A stretch of 64,000 nucleotides of DNA. Origin: JAEYZM01 sp943372195. GTDB lineage: Bacteria > Bacteroidota > Bacteroidia > Sphingobacteriales > Sphingobacteriaceae. This document shows, one piece after another, positions 48,028 through 57,154 of this stretch. Every line of letters begins with the position of its first letter. Positions within the stretch are counted from its first letter, which is position 1. Made by a program: the position numbers and the translations under genes. The stretch is taken from assembly GCA_943372195.1 (NCBI GenBank), contig CALRXS010000014.1, positions 27,701-91,700 on the forward strand, given 5' to 3'. Below the pieces are notes generated by a model, which searched no databases, was not told where the DNA came from, and saw nothing but the letters and a program-made list of their open reading frames with translations.

Positions 48028-48432
48028 ATGGCAGAGAAATCTAAATTCTCATCAATGCTTAATTGCAAATGTCCACGTTGTCAAGAGGGCGATGTATTTA
48101 TTCATTCAGCATGGAGCAAACGCTATAATGAGATGAATAAAAATTGTCCGAAATGTGGCTTACGTTACGAATACGAATTAGGATTTTTCTGGGGTGCAAT
48201 GTATATAGGTTATGCATTTAGTGTTGCTGTTAGTGTAACTCTAGGTGTAGCTACTTATGTTTTACTTGACAATCCAGATACTTGGGTGTATCTCACAATT
48301 ATTATTGCTGCAATATTATTGACATCTAGATTAAATTTCAGATACGGTAGAATGGTCATGTTATATTTATTCGCACCAAAGTTTGAATCTCCATCTGAAA
48401 CTTTAAGAAGAGAGAAAGAATTAACTAAATAA
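48028..48432 (+). CDS. DUF983 family protein
   Basis: A 134-residue protein. Two zinc-type cysteine pairs occur at the N-terminus: C-K-C-P-R-C and C-P-K-C-G-L-R-Y. Two or three membrane helices follow (about 48-110). This is the DUF983 pattern. Family knowledge: often found with respiratory genes in Bacteroidota and Proteobacteria; function unknown. Confidence 0.88.
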   Translation: MAEKSKFSSMLNCKCPRCQEGDVFIHSAWSKRYNEMNKNCPKCGLRYEYELGFFWGAMYIGYAFSVAVSVTLGVATYVLLDNPDTWVYLTIIIAAILLTSRLNFRYGRMVMLYLFAPKFESPSETLRREKELTK

Positions 48433-48439
48433 TGGTTTT

Positions 48440-49102
48440 ATGTTAGAAGCTAGCACACTCAAATTTTTAAAAGACCTTAAAAAGAATAATAATAGAGAGT
48501 GGTTTGCTGAGAACAAACACAAATATGATTTAGCGAAAGCAGATGTAGTAAAATTCGTAAGTGAAATTTTGTCGAACATCAGCAAATCAATTCCTGAATT
48601 ACAAGTTCTAAAAGCAGAGAAATGCATCATGCGAATTTATCGCGATGTTAGATTCTCTAAGAATAAAGATCCGTATAAATTAAACTTCGGAATATACTTT
48701 CCAATAAAAGATAAGAGCGTTCATGCGCCAGGTTATTATTTACATATACAGCCCGGTGAAAGTTTTGTAGGCGGCGGATTCTGGATGCCACCTGCTGATG
48801 CGCTAAAAAACATTCGACAAGAAATAGATTATAATACCGATGAGTTTTTGTCAATATTATCATCAAAGTCTTTCAAGAAATATTATGATAGCTTAAGCGA
48901 AGAAGATAAATTGCAAACAGCACCCAAAGGTTATCCGAAAGATCATCCGCATATAGAATTATTAAAGCTTAAAAGCTTTACAGTATTTCATTCAATAGCT
49001 GACGAAGAATTTTCTGATACAAAAATCACCAAAGCAATCTCAGAAGCAATTGTCACTATGAAACCATTTGTAGATTTCTTACAAAGAGCCAACGAACAAT
49101 AA
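48440..49102 (+). CDS. DUF2461 family protein
   Basis: A 220-residue protein of the DUF2461 type. It starts LEASTLKFLKDLKKNNNREW and has RIYRDVRFSKNKDPYKLNFG, then YLHIQPGESFVGGGFWMP. Family knowledge: widespread, function unknown. It lies 7 bp after the DUF983 gene, probably co-transcribed, but has no obvious link to respiration. Confidence 0.9.
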   Translation: MLEASTLKFLKDLKKNNNREWFAENKHKYDLAKADVVKFVSEILSNISKSIPELQVLKAEKCIMRIYRDVRFSKNKDPYKLNFGIYFPIKDKSVHAPGYYLHIQPGESFVGGGFWMPPADALKNIRQEIDYNTDEFLSILSSKSFKKYYDSLSEEDKLQTAPKGYPKDHPHIELLKLKSFTVFHSIADEEFSDTKITKAISEAIVTMKPFVDFLQRANEQ

Positions 49103-49152
49103 TTGTAATTCTGTTTTTAATTGATTAAATTGAAATTGAAAAATTTATCAAT

Positions 49153-49833
49153 ATGAAACTTAGCTATTACGGCCATTCTTGTTTTTTGTTAGAGACCAGT
49201 CAATCAAAAATTTTATTCGACCCATTTATTTCAGCTAACGAATTAGCGAGTTCTATAGAGATTAATGATATAGAATGTGATTATATTTTACAATCGCACG
49301 GACATGCAGATCATATTGCAGATACTATCGCAATTGCTAAAGGGTGTAATGCGACCATAGTTGGCATTTGGGAAATTTCAGAGTGGGCATTGAAGCATGG
49401 AGTTAAGAAGACACATCCGATGAATATTGGAGGTAGTTGGAATTTCGATTTCGGAAAAGTTAAAATGGTATATGCTGCACATTCAAGTTCTTTCCCTGAT
49501 GGTTCATATGCCGGCCAAGCAGCAGGCTTTATTATTGAGGCCGATGGTAAAAGAATTTATTATGCAGGCGATACCGCTTTAACACAAGACATGAAGTTAA
49601 TAGGGGAGTACTGGAAACCCGATTTAGCAATTTTACCTATTGGCAATAATTTTACGATGGATGTCGACGATGCCATCATCTGCTCTGACTTTATAAATTG
49701 CAATAACATCATCGCGATGCATTTCGACACATTTGGCTTCATTAAAGTAAATCACGAGGAGGCAATGCGCAAATTTCAATTGAAGCATAAGAGTTTAACG
49801 ATGATGAAGATTGGGGAAGAACTAACGTTTTAA
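49153..49833 (+). CDS. UPF0173 metal-dependent hydrolase
   Basis: A 226-residue protein with the metallo-beta-lactamase fold. The metal motif is H-G-H-A-D-H in LQSHGHADHIADT, with later ligands in MVYAAHSSSF, IYYAGDTALT and the C-terminal IAMHFDTFGF. It starts KLSYYGHSCFLLET, typical of UPF0173. Family knowledge: predicted zinc hydrolase, substrate unknown. A perfect palindrome follows the stop. Confidence 0.93.
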   Translation: MKLSYYGHSCFLLETSQSKILFDPFISANELASSIEINDIECDYILQSHGHADHIADTIAIAKGCNATIVGIWEISEWALKHGVKKTHPMNIGGSWNFDFGKVKMVYAAHSSSFPDGSYAGQAAGFIIEADGKRIYYAGDTALTQDMKLIGEYWKPDLAILPIGNNFTMDVDDAIICSDFINCNNIIAMHFDTFGFIKVNHEEAMRKFQLKHKSLTMMKIGEELTF

Positions 49834-49839
49834 TCTAAT

Positions 49840-49871
49840 ACTGGTGGCACGACTTAAGTCGTGCCACCAGT
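49840..49871. repeat. Perfect 32-bp palindrome
   Basis: Starts ACTGGTGGCACGACTT and continues with its exact reverse complement. It follows the UPF0173 stop by 6 bp. It could be a bidirectional stop hairpin or a REP-type repeat, but has no T-run. Confidence 0.85.
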
Positions 49872-49882
49872 TATACCTATTT

Positions 49883-49908
49883 ATGCAGGATTATTTAAAA
49901 TCCTGCAT
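49883..49908. repeat. Second hairpin before typA
   Basis: ATGCAGGATT (49883-49892) / AATCCTGCAT (49899-49908) with a 6-nt loop. It stands 11 bp after the 32-bp palindrome. Confidence 0.8.
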
Positions 49909-49967
49909 TTATAGTAATTCAAATCCTCTTAACATTATCTTTATTAGCAGATTCCCAAATATTTCCC

Positions 49968-49975
49968 TACCTTTG
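49968..49975 (+). promoter_or_regulatory. -7 box (TACCTTTG) for typA, near-leaderless
   Basis: TACCTTTG fits TAnnTTTG and ends 6 nt before the ATG at 49982. It supports that start over in-frame codons further upstream. Confidence 0.55.
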
Positions 49976-49981
49976 CGCCCT

Positions 49982-51790
49982 ATGCAAAAAGTAAGAAATA
50001 TAGCTATTATTGCTCACGTTGACCACGGTAAAACGACTTTGGTTGACAAAATTTTACATCAAACAAACCTTTTTCGTGATAATCAAGAAACTGGCGAGTT
50101 GATTTTAGATAATAACGACCTTGAAAGAGAACGTGGTATTACCATCGTTTCAAAAAACGTTTCGGTACGCTACAAAGACTATAAAATCAACATTATCGAT
50201 ACTCCTGGTCACGCCGACTTTGGCGGTGAAGTGGAAAGGGTATTAAAAATGGCAGATGGTGTATTATTACTAGTAGATGCATTTGAAGGTGCCATGCCTC
50301 AAACTCGTTTCGTAACTCAAAAGGCATTATCATTAGGTCTAAAACCTATTGTTGTTGTTAATAAAGTAGATAAAGAAAACTGTAGACCAGAAGAAGTTCA
50401 AGAATCTATTTTCGAATTATTCTTCAACTTAGAGGCTACTGAAGAACAATTAGATTTCCCGACATTATACGGTTCTTCTAAACATGGCTGGATGAACACA
50501 GATTGGAGAAACCAAACTGAAGACATCACTCCGCTTTTAGATGCAATCTTAGAACATATCCCAGAGCCAGTTGAAAACCCTGGTACATTGCAAATGCAAA
50601 TCACTTCTTTAGATTATTCATCTTTCGTAGGTCGTATTGCAATTGGTCGTGTTGCTCGTGGTATGATCAAAGAAAACATGCCAGTTTCTTTAATGAAGAA
50701 AGATGGTAAAATTGTTAAATCAAGAATTAAAGAATTATATACTTTCGAGGGCTTAGGTAAAATCAGAGTTGAGGAAGTACATAACGGTGATATTTGTGCA
50801 GTTGTAGGTATCGAAGGATTTGAGATTGGTGATACAATCGCTGATTTCGAAAACCCAGAAGCTTTAGCTGTTATTAAAATTGATGAGCCAACAATGAACA
50901 TGTTGTTCACCATCAATAATTCTCCTTTCTTCGGTAAAGAAGGTAAGTTCGTTACTTCTCGCCATTTACGTGATCGTTTAATGAAAGAGATGGAGAAGAA
51001 CTTAGCATTACGTGTTGAAGAGTCGGGTTCACCTGATGCTTACATCGTTTACGGTCGTGGTATTCTTCACTTGTCAGTGTTAATTGAAACAATGAGAAGA
51101 GAAGGGTATGAATTACAAGTCGGACAGCCACAGGTTATCATCAAAGAAATTGATGGTAAGAAATGTGAGCCAGTGGAGACTTTAATTGTTGACGTTCCGG
51201 GGGAAGTTGCAGGTAAAGTAATTGAATTAGTAACTCAACGTAAAGGTGATTTACTAATCATGGAGCCAAAAGGTGATTTACAACATTTAGAATTTGAAAT
51301 ACCTTCGAGAGGTATCATCGGTCTTAGAAATAACGTATTAACAGCTACTGCTGGTGAAGCGATTATGGCTCACCGTTTCAAAGCTTACGAGCCTTGGAAA
51401 GGTGATATTCCACAACGTATGAGTGGTGTGTTAATTTCGATGGATAAAGGTACTGCTACTGCTTACCGTATCGATAAATTACAAGACAGAGGTAGATTCT
51501 TTGTTAACCCAGGTGAAGAAGTTTATCAAGGAATGGTCATTGGTGAAAACTCAAGAGATTCAGACATGACAGTAAATATCACTGAAGGTAAACAATTAAC
51601 CAACTTTAGAACAACTAGTAAAGACGATGCAACTCGAATCGCTCCTGCTACCAAGTTCTCTTTAGAAGAAGCAATGGAATATATTCAAGCTGATGAATAT
51701 GTTGAAGTAACTCCTGCTTCTATGCGTTTACGTAAAATTTATTTAACAGAAAACGAAAGAGCACAAATGAAGAAGAAGACTGGCGCTTAG
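49982..51790 (+). CDS. typA: Ribosome-associated GTPase TypA/BipA
   Basis: The start at 49982 gives 602 residues, MQKVRNIAIIAHVDHGKTTL. A longer frame from 49844 would run through palindromes and the promoter box and is rejected. G motifs are AHVDHGKTT, DTPGHADF and NKVDKE. Later come the EF-G-like domains and the TypA C-terminal segment with MSGVLISMDKGTATAYRI. Family knowledge: a translational GTPase related to EF-G, important in stress and low-temperature growth. A terminator follows. Confidence 0.97.
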   Translation: MQKVRNIAIIAHVDHGKTTLVDKILHQTNLFRDNQETGELILDNNDLERERGITIVSKNVSVRYKDYKINIIDTPGHADFGGEVERVLKMADGVLLLVDAFEGAMPQTRFVTQKALSLGLKPIVVVNKVDKENCRPEEVQESIFELFFNLEATEEQLDFPTLYGSSKHGWMNTDWRNQTEDITPLLDAILEHIPEPVENPGTLQMQITSLDYSSFVGRIAIGRVARGMIKENMPVSLMKKDGKIVKSRIKELYTFEGLGKIRVEEVHNGDICAVVGIEGFEIGDTIADFENPEALAVIKIDEPTMNMLFTINNSPFFGKEGKFVTSRHLRDRLMKEMEKNLALRVEESGSPDAYIVYGRGILHLSVLIETMRREGYELQVGQPQVIIKEIDGKKCEPVETLIVDVPGEVAGKVIELVTQRKGDLLIMEPKGDLQHLEFEIPSRGIIGLRNNVLTATAGEAIMAHRFKAYEPWKGDIPQRMSGVLISMDKGTATAYRIDKLQDRGRFFVNPGEEVYQGMVIGENSRDSDMTVNITEGKQLTNFRTTSKDDATRIAPATKFSLEEAMEYIQADEYVEVTPASMRLRKIYLTENERAQMKKKTGA

Positions 51791-51816
51791 TTTTATAATC
51801 AAAAATATTTACAATT

Positions 51817-51845
51817 AAAAGGTTGCTATATGCAACCTTTTTTTG
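51817..51845 (+). terminator. Rho-independent terminator after typA
   Basis: AAAAGGTTGC (51817-51826) / GCAACCTTTT (51832-51841) with a 5-nt loop and a T-run. Confidence 0.92.
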
Positions 51846-51875
51846 TTTTATATTTATCGTATAAAAAATATATCA

Positions 51876-53177
51876 ATGAATACAATCGAGAATTTATATT
51901 CAATTTTTTTAGAACACCCTATCGTTTGCACCGACACTCGCAACATCGAAAAAGACTCTATTTTCTTTGCATTAAAAGGCGCAAACTTCAATGGTAATAA
52001 ATTCGCAGAACAAGCAATCAATGCCGGTGCTGCCTATGCTGTCATTGATGAAATTGAATACAAAAAAGATGATCGATATTTTTTAGTTGATGATGTATTA
52101 ACATCTCTTCAAGAACTTGCACGCTTTCATCGCGATCGCCTCGACATACCATTCATCGGTATCACTGGCTCTAATGGTAAAACTACTTCTAAAGAATTAC
52201 TCAATGCTGTGTTGAATAGAAAATATAAAACACATGCCACAAAAGGTAATTTAAATAATCACATCGGCGTACCTCTTACTTTGCTTAGCATCGATGATGA
52301 TATCGAAATTGCTATCATCGAAATGGGTGCTAATCATCAAAGAGAAATTGATTTCTTATGCAACATTGCTGATCCTGAATTCGGATTGATTTGTAACGTA
52401 GGCAAAGCACACTTAGAAGGCATGGGCGGATTCGAAGGCGTGAAGAAAACGAAGAAAGAATTATACGATTATATTCAGTCAACAGGTGGTTGCATTTTTG
52501 TGAATGCGGATGATGCTAACTTGAAACAGATGAGCGCTCAGAATGATGATATTATTTACTTCGGAAGTTCAGAAAATTCAGTAGTGTCAGGGTATATCAC
52601 TTCATTCGATCCATACTTATCTGTTCATGTAAAGTTGAATGAAAGTAATGAAGAAGTTGATATCAACACACAATTAGTTGGTGATTATAATTTGAATAAT
52701 GTGTTGGCTTCTATCTGCATCGGACATTTCTTTAAAGTTCCATTAACTGATATGAAGGCAGGTATTGAATCATATGCGCCATCCAACAATAGATCACAAG
52801 CTGTAAAAATCGGAACGAATAATGTAGTGATGGATGCTTATAATGCTAACCCGAGTAGTATGTCGGCAGCTGTTTTGAATTTTGCGAAATTAAAAGCTGA
52901 GCCTAAAGTTTTAATATTAGGTGATATGTTTGAGATGGGTGATGAAAGTATGAAAGAACATTCAGAGATGATTGAATTAGTTCATCAACAAAATCTACAA
53001 CATGTAATTTTTGTGGGCAAAGATTTTTACGCAAACAAAAAATATCAGTACCAATATTTCGAAACTACAGAGGCGGCGAAAGAATTTTTATTGCAAAATA
53101 AAATTGAAAATAGTTCAGTGCTAGTAAAAGGTTCTCGCGGAATGAAATTAGAAAGTTTAACAGAAGTGTTCAACTAA
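51876..53177 (+). CDS. murF: UDP-N-acetylmuramoyl-tripeptide-D-alanyl-D-alanine ligase MurF
   Basis: The start ATG at 51876 gives 433 residues (MNTIENLYSIFLEHPIVCTD). The ATP-binding motif is GITGSNGKTTSKELL near 110, with the following NLNNHIGVPLTLL, the acidic EMGANHQREI and the DAYNANPSSM segment. Family knowledge: last cytoplasmic ligase of the peptidoglycan stem peptide. The upstream in-frame extension to 51843 includes part of the terminator T-tract and is unlikely. The gene stands alone between typA and the convergent gldH. Confidence 0.96.
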   Translation: MNTIENLYSIFLEHPIVCTDTRNIEKDSIFFALKGANFNGNKFAEQAINAGAAYAVIDEIEYKKDDRYFLVDDVLTSLQELARFHRDRLDIPFIGITGSNGKTTSKELLNAVLNRKYKTHATKGNLNNHIGVPLTLLSIDDDIEIAIIEMGANHQREIDFLCNIADPEFGLICNVGKAHLEGMGGFEGVKKTKKELYDYIQSTGGCIFVNADDANLKQMSAQNDDIIYFGSSENSVVSGYITSFDPYLSVHVKLNESNEEVDINTQLVGDYNLNNVLASICIGHFFKVPLTDMKAGIESYAPSNNRSQAVKIGTNNVVMDAYNANPSSMSAAVLNFAKLKAEPKVLILGDMFEMGDESMKEHSEMIELVHQQNLQHVIFVGKDFYANKKYQYQYFETTEAAKEFLLQNKIENSSVLVKGSRGMKLESLTEVFN

Positions 53178-53180
53178 AGT

Positions 53181-53651
53181 TTATTCTTTAGCTTTTTCAA
53201 TTCGCATACCCACATCTTCGATACCTGCTAATGGGTTATCTCTCATGTTTTGTTCAAAGCTAAAAGAATAAACTCCGGGCTTCGCGAATTTTATTTTCTC
53301 TACAACCATAATTTGGTTTGAGTAAATATCTCCAAGTCCTGAACCTAACCACTTGCCATCTGTCTCTGCTAATTTAAATTCATAGCGTTGAGTTTCTGCT
53401 GTTGATTTAGGGCCTTGAATTGTCATTAAAACAAACAGGTTTGAATATCTATACAAACCTGTATGTCTTAAATTAAAATAAATATTATGCGATGTAGTGG
53501 TATCATTAATCTCTACATAAAAAGTAGGCTTTTGATTGATGTACCAATTATCATCTTTAATACTCTCGTGTTGTTCAAATACTCTAGTATCATCACATGC
53601 AATAATGCATAATGAAAATAGAAGCAATAAAATCGACGAGAGTTTTTTCAT
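53181..53651 (-). CDS. gldH: Gliding-motility lipoprotein GldH
   Basis: A 156-residue lipoprotein with lipobox I-I-A-C19. The mature part has the GldH features FEQHESIKDDNWYINQKPTF, YFNLRHTGLYRYSNL and KPGVYSFSFEQNMRDNPL. Family knowledge: GldH is one of the gliding/T9SS-associated lipoproteins of Bacteroidota; it is required for gliding in Flavobacterium johnsoniae. It starts 1 bp after the ricT stop and is the last gene of holB-ricT-gldH. Confidence 0.93.
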   Translation of the reverse strand: MKKLSSILLLLFSLCIIACDDTRVFEQHESIKDDNWYINQKPTFYVEINDTTTSHNIYFNLRHTGLYRYSNLFVLMTIQGPKSTAETQRYEFKLAETDGKWLGSGLGDIYSNQIMVVEKIKFAKPGVYSFSFEQNMRDNPLAGIEDVGMRIEKAKE

Positions 53652-53652
53652 C

Positions 53653-54873
53653 TTAGTTATTATTGTTTGGTTTATTCTGTGGAGGTCTGTTATTATTTCT
53701 TCTGTTCGAATTAGTATTACTACCTGCCGGTCTGTTTTTATTTCTGTTCGAATTATTATTCTTTTTCTTCTTACGATTACGCTCGTCTAATCGAGTTAAA
53801 CTGTCTTGTCCGACTACGTTCTCATAATCTAAAACCTTCTCTACAATTCTAGGCTGAATAATAATTTCTGAAAGATCTTCGGGGTATTCATTGCGCTTGT
53901 TCATCTCAATGATTTGATTCACGCGACTAACATGTAATGGCACCCAAGTTTCATCTGCACGATAACTAAACCACATCATCTTTTTAAAGATGTCGGTCTT
54001 TTGCAACCAAGCAGAACCTCTCTTCGTTTTGATCTCTTTAATATCTTCTGGGAAGTCTTTTAGAGCATCCATATACGTATCGAGTTCGTAGTTCAAGCAG
54101 CATTTTAATTTGCCACATTGCCCAGCAAGTTTTAACGTATTCAACGAAAGGTTTTGATAACGCGCAGCAGAAGTGCTCACCGTTTTAAAATCAGTCAACC
54201 AAGTTGAACAGCAAAGCTCACGTCCACATGAACCAATACCACCCAATCGGCTTGCCTCTTGGCGCATACCAATTTGGCGCATCTCAATTCTGATTTTAAA
54301 TTCTTCAGCAAGCTTCTTAATCAACTCACGAAAATCGACACGATCTTCAGCAGTATAAAAGAAAGTAGCCTTGGTTTTATCGCCTTGATAATCTACATCG
54401 CTCAATTTCATATCGAGTTTTAACTCAATAATAATTTTACGTGCCTTATGCATAGTCTCGTATTCAAGACCTTTGGCAATTTTCCATTTCTCTACATCGG
54501 CAGTTGTTGCCTTTCGATATATTTTCTTGATTTCAGGAGAGTCAACACTTACCCCACGTTTTTTCATTTGCATTCGAACCAATTCGCCAGTCATACTAAT
54601 ATGACCAACATCGTACCCTCCGGTACCTGATTCGACACAGACTAATTCGCCTGCTTCTACATATATATTATCCGTGTTACGGTAAAAGTCTTTTCGTGAG
54701 CCTTTAAATCTCACTTCTACAATATTAAGAGCTTGGTAATTAGATGGCATATCCATATTGGCGAACCAATCAAATACATCTAATTTACTGCAGCCTCCCC
54801 CTGTCATACAAGAACCATTACTATTACAACCTTTTGGCGTTCCGCCTTTGGTTGAGCATGATCCACATCCCAT
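53653..54873 (-). CDS. ricT: PSP1-domain protein (RicT-like)
   Basis: A 406-residue protein. The N-terminus is Cys/Gly-rich (MGCGSCSTKGGTPKGC), with a further C near 28, as seen in Bacteroidota members. The PSP1 domain (about 45-320) has the IGMRQEASRLGGIGSCGREL and LKLAGQCGKLKCCLNYELD segments with clustered cysteines. The C-terminal 40 residues are an Asn/Arg-rich low-complexity tail. Family knowledge: RicT/YaaT of Bacillus acts with RicA/F in RNA processing; cysteines there bind Fe-S clusters. The usual Bacteroidota neighbours (holB, gldH) are present. Confidence 0.9.
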   Translation of the reverse strand: MGCGSCSTKGGTPKGCNSNGSCMTGGGCSKLDVFDWFANMDMPSNYQALNIVEVRFKGSRKDFYRNTDNIYVEAGELVCVESGTGGYDVGHISMTGELVRMQMKKRGVSVDSPEIKKIYRKATTADVEKWKIAKGLEYETMHKARKIIIELKLDMKLSDVDYQGDKTKATFFYTAEDRVDFRELIKKLAEEFKIRIEMRQIGMRQEASRLGGIGSCGRELCCSTWLTDFKTVSTSAARYQNLSLNTLKLAGQCGKLKCCLNYELDTYMDALKDFPEDIKEIKTKRGSAWLQKTDIFKKMMWFSYRADETWVPLHVSRVNQIIEMNKRNEYPEDLSEIIIQPRIVEKVLDYENVVGQDSLTRLDERNRKKKKNNNSNRNKNRPAGSNTNSNRRNNNRPPQNKPNNNN

Positions 54874-54906
54874 ATGAAAGTTTTAAATTTTTATATTATT
54901 GCGAAT

Positions 54907-56022
54907 TTACATTTTTCTTTGCAAATCTCTCATTACTTGTATAGAAAGGTCTAAGAATAAGATCTTTGCATTTGCATTTCGCTCAATATGATAGATTGCT
55001 TGCTCTAAATGTTGAATTATAGAGCCTGCATTCTTCTCATTTATGATCGATGCCAACTTAGGCAATTCAAAATGTTTACTCTCGAAACGTATAATCTCTT
55101 TGACATCCGCATTATGAACCACACATTCTCTTAGAACCTGCAAACCGAAACGCAAGAAATTAATCTGATTCGTTCTGCCAAATGCCGCCACTGCAATTTC
55201 ATCAATCAAGGTCTGCAATTCTATGCCTTTTCGAGCATAGCATAATCGTAACCATTGTACAAACAAGCCTTCGAAGTCGCCATCTTCCTCTACAGTAAAA
55301 TTCAAAGCAGCTTGTAAATTACCATTTGCCAAATAGGCATATCGAGCTGCTAAATCTTCTTCACAACCTTTTTGTATCAAATAATCTTTAACGGTCTTAT
55401 CGTCTAATGCATTAATCTTCACTAATTGCGTTCTCGATAAAATCGTATTTAATATTTGATCGTATTGCTCTGAAACTAGTATAAATAAAGTCTTCTCAGG
55501 TGGTTCTTCGATTAATTTCAAAAGTGTATTGCCCTCGTTTCCTAAAAATTCAGGCAACCACATGATTAATATTTTGTACTCTGCTTCGAACGATTTATAG
55601 GCTAAACGCTTAATGATATCGTGGCATTCAGCAATATTGATGTTCGGTCTTTTATTGTCGGCCTCTAAATAATTCAACCAATCTTGTAAGCCCAAGAAGG
55701 GTGAATCTAACAATGCTTTACGCCATTCTTTAATATATACAGTACTCGTTTCTTCTGCTTTCTTAGTGATGAAAGGGTATGAAAAATGTAAATCCGGATG
55801 GATGTACTTTTCATATTTCCTGCAAGATGAACATTCACCACACGAATCGTCGTCAGTAGCATTCGTACAATTAATCAGCTGTGCATAAGCAATGGCTAAT
55901 GCTAGATTACCGCTACCACTCGGACCTAAGAACAATTGCGCATGCGAAATGCGGTTTTCGTGTTTAGATCGAAGCAATCTTTCCTTTATCTCTTCGTGCC
56001 CTGGTATCTCTTTAAATAACAT
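54907..56022 (-). CDS. holB: DNA polymerase III subunit delta' (HolB)
   Basis: The start at 56022 gives 371 residues (MLFKEIPGHEEIKERL). A longer frame from 56106 overlaps the divergent ruvX gene and is rejected. Zinc-type cysteines occur at CTNATDDDSCGECSSC. The P-loop position reads GPSGSGN with the canonical lysine replaced by asparagine, which is usual for delta' clamp-loader subunits. LKLIEEPPEKTLFILVSE and ILSRTQ are typical. Family knowledge: part of the clamp loader that places the sliding clamp. It starts the holB-ricT-gldH group. Confidence 0.93.
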   Translation of the reverse strand: MLFKEIPGHEEIKERLLRSKHENRISHAQLFLGPSGSGNLALAIAYAQLINCTNATDDDSCGECSSCRKYEKYIHPDLHFSYPFITKKAEETSTVYIKEWRKALLDSPFLGLQDWLNYLEADNKRPNINIAECHDIIKRLAYKSFEAEYKILIMWLPEFLGNEGNTLLKLIEEPPEKTLFILVSEQYDQILNTILSRTQLVKINALDDKTVKDYLIQKGCEEDLAARYAYLANGNLQAALNFTVEEDGDFEGLFVQWLRLCYARKGIELQTLIDEIAVAAFGRTNQINFLRFGLQVLRECVVHNADVKEIIRFESKHFELPKLASIINEKNAGSIIQHLEQAIYHIERNANAKILFLDLSIQVMRDLQRKM

Positions 56023-56060
56023 GTCGCAATTTATAAAATTTAAAATTCGTTTCCATCGCT

Positions 56061-56068
56061 TATCTTTG
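56061..56068 (+). promoter_or_regulatory. -7 box (TATCTTTG) for ruvX, near-leaderless
   Basis: TATCTTTG fits TAnnTTTG and ends 4 nt before the ruvX ATG at 56073. Confidence 0.55.
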
Positions 56069-56072
56069 TAAA

Positions 56073-56486
56073 ATGGCGAGAATAATGGCATTAGATATTG
56101 GTGCAAAAAGAACAGGTGTGGCGGTCACTGACCCAATGAAGATTATAGCTAATGCTTTAACTACAGTAGCTACTCAAGAATTGATAGCGTTTTTGAAAGA
56201 ATACTTTAAAAATGAAGAGGTTGAATTATTAGTAGTAGGTGAGCCAAAGCAAATGGATAATACTGCATCAGAGTCGGCTGCATTAATCAATGAAGTTGTA
56301 GAGAAAATTAAAAAGGAATTTGCGAACTTGCCGATTAAAAGAGTCGATGAGCGATTTACCTCGAAGATGGCTTCGCAAGTAATTGCTCAAAGCGGAAAAA
56401 GTAAAAAAGAAAGACAAAATAAAAGTTTAATCGATACCATTAGCGCGACCATTATTTTACAGTCGTACATGGAGTCGAATTTTTAA
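56073..56486 (+). CDS. ruvX: Putative pre-16S rRNA nuclease YqgF (RuvX)
   Basis: A 137-residue RNase-H-like protein. It starts MARIMALDIGAKRTGVAVTD, with the acidic residue of the first strand, followed by VVGEPKQMD and the VDERFTSKMA region. Family knowledge: YqgF processes pre-16S rRNA and was formerly called a Holliday junction resolvase. def starts 4 bp later, so the two are probably co-transcribed. Confidence 0.93.
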   Translation: MARIMALDIGAKRTGVAVTDPMKIIANALTTVATQELIAFLKEYFKNEEVELLVVGEPKQMDNTASESAALINEVVEKIKKEFANLPIKRVDERFTSKMASQVIAQSGKSKKERQNKSLIDTISATIILQSYMESNF

Positions 56487-56490
56487 AAAT

Positions 56491-57072
56491 ATGATTTTAC
56501 CAATTATTGCATACGGCGACCCAGTATTAAGAAAAGTGGGTGATGATATATCGAAAGATTATCCGAATTTAAATCAACTCATTGCTGATATGTGGGAGAC
56601 TATGTATGCGGCGCGTGGGGTCGGACTAGCAGCACCACAAATCGGATTGCCAATACGTTTGTTCGTTATTGATGCAAGTCCGTTCGATGACGACGACGAA
56701 GACAAACCCGATCAATTAAAATTCAAAAAAGTTTTCATCAACGCACACATCATTGAAGAGACAGGTAAAGAATGGCCATTCTCTGAAGGATGTTTGAGTA
56801 TACCAGAAATTCGAGAAGATGTTAACAGGCTCTCACACATCCGCATAAAATATTGCGATGAAAATTTTGTTGAATACGAAGAATCATACAACGGCATCAT
56901 CGCACGTATCATACAACATGAATACGATCATATCGATGGTAAATTATTTGTCGATAAAATTTCACCGATTAAGAAAAGGTTGATTGCAAGAAAGCTTGAT
57001 GCAATTACGAAGGGAATGGTGAAGCCAGATTACAAAATGAAATACCCAGCGGTTTCAAAGAAGAGAAAGTAG
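56491..57072 (+). CDS. def: Peptide deformylase
   Basis: A 193-residue metallo-deformylase. The three active-site motifs are G-V-G-L-A-A-P-Q (43-50), E99-G-C101-L-S and H143-E144-Y-D-H147. C101 with H143 and H147 binds the metal. Family knowledge: removes the formyl group from new N-termini. An Asp/Glu-rich insert at residues about 65-72 is unusual but lies in a loop. The last codons are part of a long hairpin. Confidence 0.97.
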   Translation: MILPIIAYGDPVLRKVGDDISKDYPNLNQLIADMWETMYAARGVGLAAPQIGLPIRLFVIDASPFDDDDEDKPDQLKFKKVFINAHIIEETGKEWPFSEGCLSIPEIREDVNRLSHIRIKYCDENFVEYEESYNGIIARIIQHEYDHIDGKLFVDKISPIKKRLIARKLDAITKGMVKPDYKMKYPAVSKKRK

Positions 57073-57100
57073 TTTAATAACTACATTCTCTTCTTTGAAA
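57053..57100. terminator. Long hairpin overlapping the def stop codon
   Basis: TTTCAAAGAAGAGAA (57053-57067) pairs with TTCTCTTCTTTGAAA (57086-57100), plus inner GTAGTT / AACTAC and a TAAT loop, interrupted by one A/A mismatch. The stop codon at 57070-57072 lies inside it. The following 55 bases are pyrimidine-rich. Confidence 0.75.
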
Positions 57101-57154
57101 TTAATTCTTTTTTACAATTTTCTTTTTTCTATTTTCTATTTTTCTTTTTTCTTC

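Noticed and set aside
49844..49981. Upstream extension of typA to 49844
   Set aside because: It would translate two palindromes and the -7 box; the start at 49982 gives the standard TypA N-terminus.
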